Shown here: positions 46,934-55,948 of the stretch, piece by piece
Layout: each line of letters begins with the position of its first letter
Numbering within the stretch: the first letter of the stretch is position 1
Origin: Plasmopara viticola
Lineage: Eukaryota; Oomycota; Peronosporomycetes; Peronosporales; Peronosporaceae
Length of the DNA: 64,000 bases
Direction: 5' to 3'
Assembly: GCA_001695595.3 (NCBI GenBank)
Contig: MBPM02000001.1
Location: forward strand, 2,294,001-2,358,000
Notes under the pieces: generated by a model
Told to the model about the DNA's origin: nothing
What the model saw: the letters and a program-made list of their open reading frames with translations, nothing else
The model's database searches: none
Program-made: the position numbers and the translations under genes

Positions 46934-47239
46934 TTAACGAGAAGACGCGAGAACGAATGCAGACGAGTGATACCAGTTCCGGCACGGGAGTACCATTAAC
47001 GTCGGCGGTAATCGTAGTGTGAAAGCAGATGCAAGGAGCGCAAGGCCGCCAGCCAAAGCAGTTGTCGTTGCACCACTGCTTACATCATACAGCACTAGGC
47101 AGGTGTTGCCGAATTTCATGTTATTGCCCAAACTAGCAATAGTAGCAGGCGCAAAGATAGCACCAGAAGTAGTCTTAACCAACGTGATAGATGAGCTGTT
47201 GTAATTGAGGTAAATGAAACCGCGCGTATTCTTCTGCAT
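46934..47239 (-). pseudogene. PLV structural-like fragment
   Basis: A 101-codon minus-strand frame rich in Ser, Thr and Gly, with beta-strand-like alternation (ITLVKTTSGAIFAPATIASL). It fits a virion surface protein by composition and position, but no specific family is recognised. It may continue the gene at 47342-48040 across a shift. Confidence 0.3.
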
Positions 47240-47341
47240 CGGACATTTTTGAAATAGTCACAAATATCCCACAGCTTAACGCAAGCTTAATAATGAGCGG
47301 TATTAAATGGCGAAGCAGCAGCAACGGCGAACCAGAAAGAG

Positions 47342-48040
47342 CTACATGGACTTGAGGTTTTGATACGGTTGGTAGATCTGCGCTCCCATTACATCGAACG
47401 CCAATTTCCCACTCTGTTGATCAAGGGTGGTAAGTAGAGATAACTGCGCAGCACCTCCTTTCAAATACGTGTTAGCTAATCCAAACTTACCCACACTAAT
47501 TATAGCTGTCATAAACGAAGTGGCCAAGTTTTCACATTGAGCGACTCTAGTGCTTCCTCGAATCGTTGAAGTAGCGTTTTTATCCAATACAAAGTTGCTA
47601 GATGGACCATATTTGCGATAAGTGTTAGAATCCTCCGTTTCAGTGATAGCCTTGAACGTTGTATTTACATTTTCATGAACTTGATTCGTTTGTACGGTGG
47701 TTTCAGCAATAATAACCTGAACACTGCTAATAACTCGCCACGTACCGACCTCAGAAATTAATTGATGCACAGTACAGGCGGCAGTCGAAGTGACCGAATC
47801 AGCACCATCATTAAGAATATAAAGCTTGGATGCTTGATGATGGCTTCTTCCCAATTGACAAATGCGGCTTGCGAAGAGATGATAGAGATTGAAATTGATT
47901 TGTCCGGCATACTGACCAGAGTAAGCCGTTGAGTATTGAATATATAACCTATTATGTACATTTCGTATCACGGAAGAGTGTCTCAGCAAGAGCTGGTTCG
48001 ACAGAATGCTCAAAGCAGAAATATCAGATGCAGACAACAT
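47342..48040 (-). CDS. Intact 232-codon PLV ORF, possible structural protein
   Basis: This is the longest undisturbed frame in the element. It starts MLSASDISALSILSNQLL and encodes a mostly beta-type, Thr/Ser/Gln-rich protein without transmembrane segments, ending QIYQPYQNLKSM. Composition and position between fibre and protease remnants suggest a virion protein. I considered a capsid protein, but see no specific double jelly-roll motif. It may be intact by chance or be the latest gene to decay. Confidence 0.45.
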   Translation of the reverse strand: MLSASDISALSILSNQLLLRHSSVIRNVHNRLYIQYSTAYSGQYAGQINFNLYHLFASRICQLGRSHHQASKLYILNDGADSVTSTAACTVHQLISEVGTWRVISSVQVIIAETTVQTNQVHENVNTTFKAITETEDSNTYRKYGPSSNFVLDKNATSTIRGSTRVAQCENLATSFMTAIISVGKFGLANTYLKGGAAQLSLLTTLDQQSGKLAFDVMGAQIYQPYQNLKSM

Positions 48041-48093
48041 AGTTTTGTGTGATTATATTGATGACGATTATGTCATACTGATAAAAAATCACC

Positions 48094-48486
48094 ATGAGCG
48101 AAAGAAAGAACTATAAAATTGTTAAGAACGACGGATGATCAACTCATGAAACTTGCCAATTTACTTGGCGTCAAAGTGGATTAAATTGATTTCAAGCAGC
48201 ATTTAGACAGAAGCAAATAATATTGTGTTTTGAAACTGGGAAGGTCTTAGATCGGTGGAACTCATTGGCGAGCAGTATCAAACAAACAAAAGTCTTACTT
48301 CGATCCTCTCGGCTTAACTAGGCCACGCGCGATACCAAAGAATAATTCTTATTGTGATATTTAAATACAGAATCCTCGATTTGGACACTGTGGGCAGTAT
48401 AGTGTTCTTTGGCTCTACTATCTGCAACACAACTAACCAGATAAATTCTTTAAAGTCTTGAAAGATCAGTATGAATATTTTTGATC
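48094..48486 (+). pseudogene. Adenovirus-type cysteine protease (virion maturation), broken
   Basis: One plus-strand frame carries the catalytic layout of the adenain family. The His motif GGTHWRAV has its His codon at 48263-48265. It is followed by the SYFDPLGL strand that marks the acidic residue, and then by GHCGQYSVLW with the Cys codon at 48389-48391, exactly 42 codons after the His. The N-terminal part includes DDQLMKLANLLGVKVD, a typical lead-in of Maverick/PLV proteases. At least four in-frame stops and one shift after the ATG at 48094 inactivate it. In related viruses the enzyme cleaves capsid precursors. Confidence 0.8.
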
Positions 48487-49410
48487 AATCGCATCAACAC
48501 ATTCATGGATCTCACTTATTTGGATTATAGAGTGATCGGTGATTACGATACTAACGACGGGTTCTTTGTCAAAGTACTTGATTAAAAAGAAGCTTTTTGG
48601 CGTCATTTTGTATCATACAATCCACATCAAAATGCCTTTATTCTGAGGGTGGATCGTTTGCTCAACCGGGAGTACCCATTCAAATTCGGACAACTTATCC
48701 TGGTAGATGTTGGCTGTTGTAAGATTGAGTTATAATTCTCATTATCTTTAGTTGTAATTTACGCAGAGCCACGCAATGGATGTCCAGTATATAACTTCCA
48801 GGAACCACAGCCGATTCAGATCGACGATGATTACTACTTTCTACCAACTCGCAAATCAAAGTCAGAAGTTGCTGAGTCGAAAATTACCTTGGATGACCAT
48901 GATCTCATCAGCAAAAATACTTCTCCGGCCAAAGCGTGCATCGCTGAAATAGCATCGCTTGCGCAGTTGCGCGCTAAATATCAATGAAGAGTCATAATTT
49001 ATTTAGCTGCCTTCCGGGGACAATTACCCTAAAGTCACATTAGCGAGTGGATCATATGACTTGTAATCATGTTAAATTTGTCGAATATGTCCGAAAAAAG
49101 CTTCGCCTCACACATAACAATGAACAAGACAAGGTTTGCTTCATTTGTCATTAATTGGAGATGAATTTTAGATGAAAGTGTGATCAATAGCAAAATTCTC
49201 ATCAATAGCTTATATAGTATCTTCATATCAATAGTAGATATTTGTGAGTATGTTAAACAAATTTCATTACACTTTTATCCAACAAATTGCCTAGCTACTG
49301 TTGTAGTATCTAGAAGTATACCAAAATAGGTTAAAACTGTAAATCAAGGACGGCAGGCATAAAAACTTTCAGTCACATAGGAAGCCGAAGATGCATCTAG
49401 AGTAAGCACT
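48487..49410 (+). pseudogene. PLV interior, decayed frames downstream of the protease
   Basis: Plus-strand pieces near 48500-48990 (for example YDTNDGFFVKVLD and FVSYNPHQNAFILRVDRLL, then DDYYFLPTRKSK) form protein-like segments broken by stops. They could be a small virion protein, but no family is recognised. From about 49000 to 49410 nothing coding is visible. Confidence 0.35.
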
Positions 49411-49469
49411 GAAATTCCGTTGTTTTTAAATCGGTTTTTTTGGTGCATGATTCAACTACCTCTGCTCCA

Positions 49470-49790
49470 AGTCGGTATCGAACCTCACTGTGGACGAAAA
49501 CTGACAGGTGATGCTATTTGGGGGGATTACAATTGGGGAGTCGAAAAGTTGATAGCTTGCGATAAATGCCTAAGGCATTGTCGTGAGGGAGTCGTTACAA
49601 CACCTAGCCATAAGACGTCGGTATGCGAAGCCCCTACTTTGGGGTAAACAACACCTTGGCGAAGCCCAATGCAAATTGGGAGAGACGGTAATGCTGGGTG
49701 GCGGAAAGCTGCAAGGATCGCTAACTTGACAGTAATCCCACCGAATCGGTATGTAAGATGTGACGTAGATCGGGTTAATCCGTGACCTTA
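49470..49790 (+). ncRNA. Candidate structured RNA or ribozyme-like block of unknown type
   Basis: The block is distinctly less AT-rich than the rest of the element and is packed with local stem-loops. AATGCC-TAA-GGCATT lies near 49565-49580. CCCC-TACTTT-GGGG lies near 49630-49645. CCCAAT-GCAA-ATTGGG, a six-pair stem closed by a GNRA-type tetraloop, lies near 49665-49681. Dense pairing with a GNRA loop is typical of group I or II introns and other large ribozymes, but I could not place the conserved core of either. It lies about 230 bp inside the right TIR boundary. Confidence 0.35.
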
Positions 49791-50017
49791 AACAGGCGCA
49801 ATTAGCATATCGGCTACGACTAATTCCAGGAGTAAAAAACCCTTAGAAGACGAAAGGCCAAAAATGCCAAATTGTTCAAAATGTGCAATAACGAAAGGCC
49901 AAAGCAAGCTTAAAAACAGCATTTTTGTGTTGAGCCACTCTTTTCTTTTTGCAAAGGAGCGAAGAGGGTCAGCTAGAATAGGACCCAATTGTGGCCCTTC
50001 TCTTGGTATGTTTTTTT

Positions 50018-51077
50018 GGTAAAAATCTATGAGTTTTAGAAAGATACTCACAACGTATTTACTCTTAAAGTCACTGTGCAATGTCACAATAAAATCCGGT
50101 CTTTACCGGTATAGAAACCGGTTTTCCACGACTAAGGTCTCATTCATGATAATTTTTTTCCAGTCAGATCATGAATTTATTGCTGATGCTTTGGGACAAA
50201 GTTTTGCCACCGCTGCTGCTTCAAGACAGACCTGCAAGACCGTACTTATACAGCAGGGTCATTCTAAGACAGACCTGCACTCAATTAAAAGAACCAGGAT
50301 ACGTTACTTCATATTATGAGAGCTACAAGTAGAAAAACTCGAGAATTCCTGCATCATCTTGACGAATAGCGAACTTGTTGATGACGACTGCAAAAGCCAG
50401 CGGCTCCGAAAACAGCCACACTGTCGACGATCGAATCTGGTGTGTGTGCAAATGCTTCACAATACGCCAACTTGATTGCACGCTTGCAAGCTCCGATATC
50501 TTGATAGTGATCAAGTAAAAAACCCATCTGTAACATCCTTCTCCGGCGTCGCGACGTGCGCCGCTCCTCATCAAAAAATGTTGCTATCGCGTCGCAAATT
50601 GTATTAACAGTAATCTGACCTCGCCAATCCGGACTAAATCGGAGAACCAGAAAAATTCGGTTAAGCTCTTTCTCAAGAACTTGGTGCTGCTCGTCACTCA
50701 ATCCGATCAACAACTGCGTCAGCTTCGCGGCATTTACAGGAAGGAAGTGCGAGTCCGATGCGCTGTGTCTTGCACTCGTGCAGGTGCCTGTTGCTTTGTT
50801 TTCGTCGGGTTCTTGACCCATCTACATGTAGTCAAGATCAAGCATGATTGAGTTTGTTCCTCGCCATTCACCGGTACCGAAATCATATGCGCCACCCTAG
50901 TCATCGCCTTCTTCTTTCGCTGGTACCATTGCGGTGAATGACAAAGTGAATGGTAAAGGGAAACCAAGTTGAAGAGTGAACAGTTGTATACACATGTTTA
51001 CATCCAACGTGCGCACCAGTCCGTTATTCGTCCGCTCTTCGTCCGCCCCTCCATCGTCTGAAGTACCCCTAGACACC
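50018..51077 (-). repeat. Right terminal inverted repeat of the PLV element
   Basis: Inverted copy of 39001-40038, ending in AGTACCCCTAGACACC at 51062-51077 on the plus strand. It contains its own version of the TIR gene and a roughly 60-80 bp insertion near 50220-50300 with a duplicated GCAGGTCTGTCTT motif that the left copy lacks. Confidence 0.87.
50354..50821 (-). pseudogene. TIR-encoded protein of unknown function (right copy)
   Basis: Minus-strand frame of 155 codons starting MGQEPDENKA, homologous to the plus-strand frame at 39246-39677. A TAG stop replaces one codon of the left copy just before this ATG (within 50819-50827), and a small deletion removes residues in the middle. Its C-terminal half keeps the frame that the left copy lost, with a very Arg-rich segment (DEERRTSRRRRRM) that could bind nucleic acid. 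Confidence 0.45.
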
Positions 51078-51096
51078 CTCAGAGACAGTCTATAAT

Positions 51097-51742
51097 GGTG
51101 TCTAGGGGTACTCCTTTTGCTTTTATATGGAATGGTTGAGCAGACAATGAACGGACGAGAAGAACATTCTCGATGCTTTAAATGCATTCTCACAATTTGA
51201 GACAAATGTCAATTAAAAGCGTTGCTTTGTTGGGGATGGGAATTTGAACGTTGCGCCGTCAGCATCATCTACATGGAATATGGCCATCAAGCGGATTAAA
51301 AGCTGGAATGGACTGTGGATAGTCCAGCAATCCCGCTCTCGCCTTTGGACCTGATTCTTTTTCGTCAATCCAACAAATGTGACTTTCAGGTCGCGCCGTT
51401 GTTGGGCCTTTTAGAACAAACTCCTATTTCTCAAGGCTTGATTCAGCCCGATATGGTGATCGACTTGTTTCCGCTCGTAAAGAGGTTGTTTTAGACGCTT
51501 TTCGAGTTAACGTCGTAGGTGACTCCAAACCAGCTTCTCGATGAATTTATTTAACGACTTTATGCCATGTTTTGCGAAGATGATGCTGGCGGCGCAACGT
51601 ACCACCGCCATCTTAATAAAAAGCAATGCGGTGACTATTGTCTCAAATTATTAGAATGCATGTAAGAGCATCGAGATTGTTCTTCTTGTCTATTCGTCGT
51701 CACCATCCCATGTAAGAGTTACAAGAGTATTCCAACACATCC
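51097..51742 (+). mobile_element. Small inverted-repeat transposon sharing the PLV terminus
   Basis: About 646 bp with imperfect inverted repeats of about 105 bp (51097-51203 and 51634-51742). Both arms contain AGAACA-TCTCGATGCT-like sequence, ATGCATTCT and TTTGAGACA. The left arm begins with the same GGTGTCTAGGGGTACT as the PLV termini and stays similar for about 60 bp. The interior holds a broken open frame. Pieces near 51320-51620 vaguely recall the C-terminus of Tc1/mariner-type transposases (PLSPLDLILFRQSN, then DDAGGATYHRHLNKKQ), but this is weak. Only 19 bp separate it from the PLV right end, in head-to-head orientation. Confidence 0.6.
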
Positions 51743-52689
51743 TTAAAGATAGCCATGATATGCTTAATAATCCACATTTCGAAGATCTTTAATTGCCGAC
51801 AGCAAACAGCTCTCGAAATTTCTAAGAGCGTGGCACGCCTTCTACCCAAATTGCTTGAGCAAACCCGAGTTGCTTAGACAAGCGCAAAAAGCCATCCTCG
51901 ACTGTTGATCTGACCAACTTTGAGCAATCGTTACCGCTTTGTGATCCTCATATCAGCAACGCTTTCTAATGCAACGAACGCACCAAGCTATGAGCTGTAC
52001 AACAGGAGAGCAAAACTTACTACGATCTTGTCGTTTGATTTATGTTCATGTAGAGAGAAGGGACCTATTGTGACTTGACGGTATTGTCGCTCAGTGTGTT
52101 ACCCAGTGAGCTTCACCGACTCCAGACATGCACCTCTTGTCGTAGCGTTCGCTAACACATCCCCCATACGTGGCGTCCCAAAAATTGCGAGGAGCTTTAC
52201 AATGTGCAACATTTGGCAATCGAGTACGTCATCAAATTTAAATAGACAATTTGAAAGGTTGACTTGCTAGTAGACTTGCTCGGCGTTCGACGCGACGCGC
52301 ATATGGTATATTACCCATCCAAAAAACTAGTTGCTGATTAGACGACAACAGCCTTCGTGTCGTTATCTTCATCCTCAGTATCTTATTCTGTTTTTAGAAG
52401 TGCGAAAAGCGCAAAGACTTTGCAGTGCAAGTTTTATATTAAGATCAGCGGATCTCGCGTGCTTGCTACGAGACATTGTCGATTCCTGCACTATTTTTGA
52501 CGTCATTCCATTTGTTATGAGATTCCTGGTCGGTTGCACCTTGCGCCGTTAATTTGCCCTTCTTTTTGATTCTCGCCTCCTCCTGACCTTGCGTTTTCTT
52601 TAATCACGATTGCCGCTTGCACCTTGGGTAAGTACACGCCCTGGATCATATCAAATACTACCGCGTGCTTTAAACTCTTTTTCTAAATC
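51743..52689. other. Repeat-derived intergenic DNA, nothing named
   Basis: About 950 bp. A plus-strand frame at 52331-52552 (73 codons) has no recognisable motif. The sequence may belong to the decayed Ty3/gypsy element that follows, but I cannot show it. Confidence 0.4.
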
Positions 52690-53065
52690 AGAGTATTTCT
52701 TCGGCTTGTCTGTCTGCGGTTGAGGTTCGCCATGTATCCACATCAAATTTGGTTGTCAAACGCGCTCAGATTTCGTCGCAAAATTTGTCGCACAAGCGCA
52801 TGATAGGAATCAAAGTGGCTGGATAATCCAGCACCAAGATGCGCTTGACAGCATCAATGAATTCTAGAAGCAGGCCTTGTTTCTAGCTTTGCTGAACATG
52901 ACAAAGCCATTTAGTGTCATTTGTGACGGTTCCGGCTCTTCAGTTGGCTGCGCAATCTTGCTTGAAGTGAAAGATTTTCGGCTTTGCAGCTCATGGTTGT
53001 CGAACGGAGCTACCTTATTCATGGGAAGGAGTAATTTTTACGTTTGCATCTCCTTTACTTAAACA
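52690..53065 (+). pseudogene. Ty3/gypsy reverse transcriptase-RNase H fragment
   Basis: Around 52830-53060 the plus strand reads HQDALDSINEF, then LLNMTKPFSVICDGSGSSVG followed by a CAI strand. This is the junction of reverse transcriptase and RNase H in Ty3/gypsy polyproteins (consensus KPF-x-V-x-CDAS-x-x-AIG). Stops and a shift near 52865 break it. No LTRs were recognised, so the extent of the element is unknown. Confidence 0.6.
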
Positions 53066-54564
53066 CTTTGTGGTCGAATCAGCCTACGCATTACTAAGGT
53101 AGCTGTTATACATACTCTACTTGTCCTCAATTTTATAAAGCTGTGGCATCGATTTGGACCGCGTTTGCTACTATATTTTGATGTACCAAATGCTCACGCC
53201 TGCAGCCTGCGAGACGTATGCATAGACTGCCGTGCATTGTCATGGTACACGGCTGTTGCTATTTAAAGTGTATTGATGCAAACATTAGCGACGACAATCT
53301 GTCGTTGCTACTGATAGTGATTGCTTAATTTACGGCTTTTAACAGCAAAGCCGGTAGTGGACAGGAAGGGCAAGAGGGGCTACTGTTTTCTTCGCTAGCA
53401 CAATAATGATCATACTTCAATCGGTGACTTACTCTGCACCTCGTTAACACAAAAACCCACGGAATATATTTGATTGTATGGAAAACGTCATTAAAGCGTC
53501 ACCAGGGCCGTAACTAAAATTGAGAAGATAGGTATCTACCGAAAGATACGAGCTTTTTTAAAGTGGCTAGGATTTTTCGGCTAAGACATCTGTAAAATTT
53601 ACCTGTCCAGTGAGAAATTGCGTAAGCATACCAAAGAGTAATAATTACGAGCGCTGCAAATTATTCGTTTGATAGCGGCGCATTATTTGGCTGAGCTGTC
53701 TATATCGGCTAAAGCAATTTGTACCTCTTCCTTTTTAAGTGTCAATAAACCAGCGCGCACAAAGACTTCCACGAAAAGATCGAGATAATTAAGATTTATC
53801 GACAAAGGGAAGTGCTGAACGAAACGCAAACTCAAGGTGATACCTCGTAAAGGACCACTTGAATTTTGCGAGCTGTCCAAGAGAAAAAGGCGTGGTCATG
53901 GCAGCCTTACAAATGCTTCTAGTCCAATTTAGCTCGAGCTTTTACGGTACGCGCATAATTCTAAGCATATGATGGGCCGGTATAATAGAAAGTGGCAGCA
54001 GTGAGTTTAATATAAATATATAGCAATTCGTGCAACTTGTAAGCTCAGAATGTTCTACGTAAGTAAGCCATAAAATGTCAAAAGCTACCGTACGAGTTCT
54101 GGGTTAGCATTGACCCAACTTCGCCATACTCTAGCTTATAACGGCTACGTCGGTTAAGCGATATTGCGTTGCGCAATATCGCCCTGCTTTCTATTCATTC
54201 TCCACTTTTAGATGGCTAATGTTTCATGACGAAAGGGTACTCCATACCGCATCTATCCTGTTTTTAGACGGTCATGAAGCAACACGTTGTAGATGCCCCA
54301 TAGTTTGCTCTAATTACTGCACACTTAAAAAGCGGGCTATTGCCTCGTGCTGTAAAGTAAGCGCAGATCTTTTGAATTAATACTGACGAATAGCATACCA
54401 GTGGAGAGAGTCAAAAGCTCAGGCAACCACTGTTTGAAGCTAACAACAACAGGATCTGCAAAACACTTCAATATTTAGTGTACAATTACTACCATGTTAA
54501 ATTGCAATGGGTCACACGCGTCGGCATGCATCGTATGCCAAGACAGCTTCATTATCACCAGCGC
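53066..54564. other. Intergenic stretch downstream of the DUF2817 gene
   Basis: About 1.5 kb. The minus-strand frame at 53683-53880 (65 codons) looks protein-like, but it has no start context or splice partners I can defend. No RNA gene or terminal repeat is seen. Confidence 0.4.
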
Positions 54565-55805
54565 TCACGCAGCAATATACGCGTAGAGCCGATCGTACAC
54601 ATCAACACCGCGACGCAGTACCTCACCCTTCCAGAAATTGCTTTGATGTAGATAAAACACATCTCGGAGTTTTTGCGCGCACGGCAAGCGGGTTACTGAT
54701 GACGAACTGTGGTGATACATGGCATTCTCTTCGACCAGTGCTTTCAATATAAACACACCTGGCACCGTTCCGAACTCTTGACCAAATAGTAGTGCTTTTT
54801 CGAGGCTTTGCGCCCCCAACAACTTTGCCACACCATCGAATGTGAAGCCACCAACACCATCATAACCGCGTGACACTGGATTGTCTAGGTCGTGAACGAA
54901 AACCACCTTGTTCGCATACTCTGAACCAGCAAAGACACTGCGCGCTAACGTCACATTGCTACTTGACCCAAGCATCAGCGTGTCAACACCAGCCTGTCCA
55001 AGCCCAGTGTGCACATCCACCATGGCAAACTTGGTTACAGCGTTAAAGTCGACATGATTTGATAGAATTCCTCTAGCAGCGTCAAACTGGGTTCAAGCTC
55101 TACTCCGCCATAGAAAAGAGTCTGAGGATAGTGGTAGTTCCCACTTATAGTCGCCTGCTTTATTGCGTCAAACCCCATAGTAGCTAGATAAACAACACTT
55201 TTCACCCAAAAAGAGTTCGCAACACTGCCCACTTCTTTTGGATTCAGTGCGTCGTAGACGTCCAAGTATCCCACCCGGTTCGGGTCTCTCGCTTGGCGGT
55301 CTTTGAACTCCTCGGGTGTAAGCCAATTGCGGTTCAAGTCGACACCATGCTCATTAAATCGACGCAGCTGTGCAAATCCATACGGGTTGAGTGCGTGGAC
55401 AAAAATAATAGTAGGCTTTTGGGAGGTAGGGCGTCGGGAAGCTGCTTCTCGCGCCAACAGTGCTGCCTGGATGGCACTTCCGGCAAAGCCTTCGACACCG
55501 TGCGTACCCGAAATGTGGAGCAGTACACGATCACGGGATCCTTCAAGTACTGCAATATCAATTGTCAAGTCCATCAATTCAACGTGCTCAAGGGGCAGCG
55601 GGAAGAGCTTTGCATCTGCCGCCTCGGCACGCGACCGGAAGAGCGCCCGCGCCTGATAATAAGAGTCACTGAATTGGGCTTCAACGCTAGCGTTGACAGT
55701 GGCGAAAAAAAAGTAGGAGTCGAGTGGCTTAAATTCGTGGTAGATGTGTATTAGCAGCGCCACTAGCAACGCCGCGAGTGCCGGGATCAAAGCTTCGCGG
55801 ATCAT
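54565..55805 (-). pseudogene. DUF2817 (M14-like) zinc metallopeptidase with a single-base frameshift
   Basis: Minus-strand frames 55805-55035 and 55023-54565 encode consecutive parts of one protein. The first starts MIREALIPALAALLVALLIH, an N-terminal membrane anchor or signal. It carries SGTHGVEGFAGSAIQ, whose H-x-x-E matches the M14 zinc-binding pair, then PTIIFVHALNPYGFA and VDLNRNW. The second carries VDVHTGLGQAGVDTL, supplying the third likely zinc ligand. One missing base in AATTCTAT at about 55065-55069 separates them. Restoring the frame would give a protein of the usual family length. It may be a true pseudogene or an assembly error, because the rest of the sequence looks well conserved. 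DUF2817 proteins are predicted carboxypeptidase-like hydrolases of unknown substrate. The gene is divergent from the RING gene. Confidence 0.8.
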
Positions 55806-55948
55806 GATGCGGCCAATCTAGACCGTTTTAGAATTTAGACTGAGATTTAGGTCATTTAGACATGAACCGACTCTTGCAGCGCCTCTATAATTATCAGACT
55901 TGGAGGCGTGAAGACGACCCAATTTCCTCTGCAAGGCCATTCACCGTC
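55806..55948. promoter_or_regulatory. Shared divergent promoter region
   Basis: The start codons of the DUF2817 gene (55805, minus) and the RING gene (55862 or 55949, plus) are only 56-143 bp apart, so both must be driven from this short interval. A GGTCATTTAG sequence near 55847 and GGCCATTCACC near 55935 are possible initiator elements for the plus-strand gene. Neither is a full match. Confidence 0.4.

Larger units (their letters stand above)
39001..51077. mobile_element. Endogenous Polinton-like virus (Maverick/PLV-type) with about 1 kb terminal inverted repeats
   Basis: The element is a 12.08 kb block whose first and last 1.04-1.06 kb are inverted copies of one another, each ending in GGTGTCTAGGGGTACT. 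Between them lie broken genes characteristic of Polintons, Polinton-like viruses and virophages: an SF3/D5-like helicase (about 41940-42813, plus), a packaging ATPase (about 45330-45560, minus) and an adenovirus-type protease (about 48094-48486, plus). There are also fibre-like structural sequences (about 45890-46790) and capsid-associated-like frames on the minus strand. I did not find a protein-primed DNA polymerase B or a retrovirus-type integrase, which points to the PLV branch rather than a classical Polinton. Almost every gene has stops or frameshifts, so this is a fossil. The TIRs have diverged by many substitutions and small indels. No clear target-site duplication is visible. Confidence 0.85.

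Noticed and set aside
49470..49790. Group I or group II intron identity for the structured block
   Set aside because: Hairpins and a GNRA-type loop are present, but I could not locate the P3-P8 core, the guanosine-binding site or a domain V hairpin.
39001..51077. Classical Polinton with DNA polymerase B and retroviral-type integrase
   Set aside because: No polymerase or rve-integrase motifs could be read in any frame; the helicase points to the PLV or virophage side instead.
38995..51083. Target-site duplication around the viral element
   Set aside because: The six bases before 39001 (CTAGGA) and after 51077 (CTCAGA) are similar but not identical; not enough to claim a duplication.
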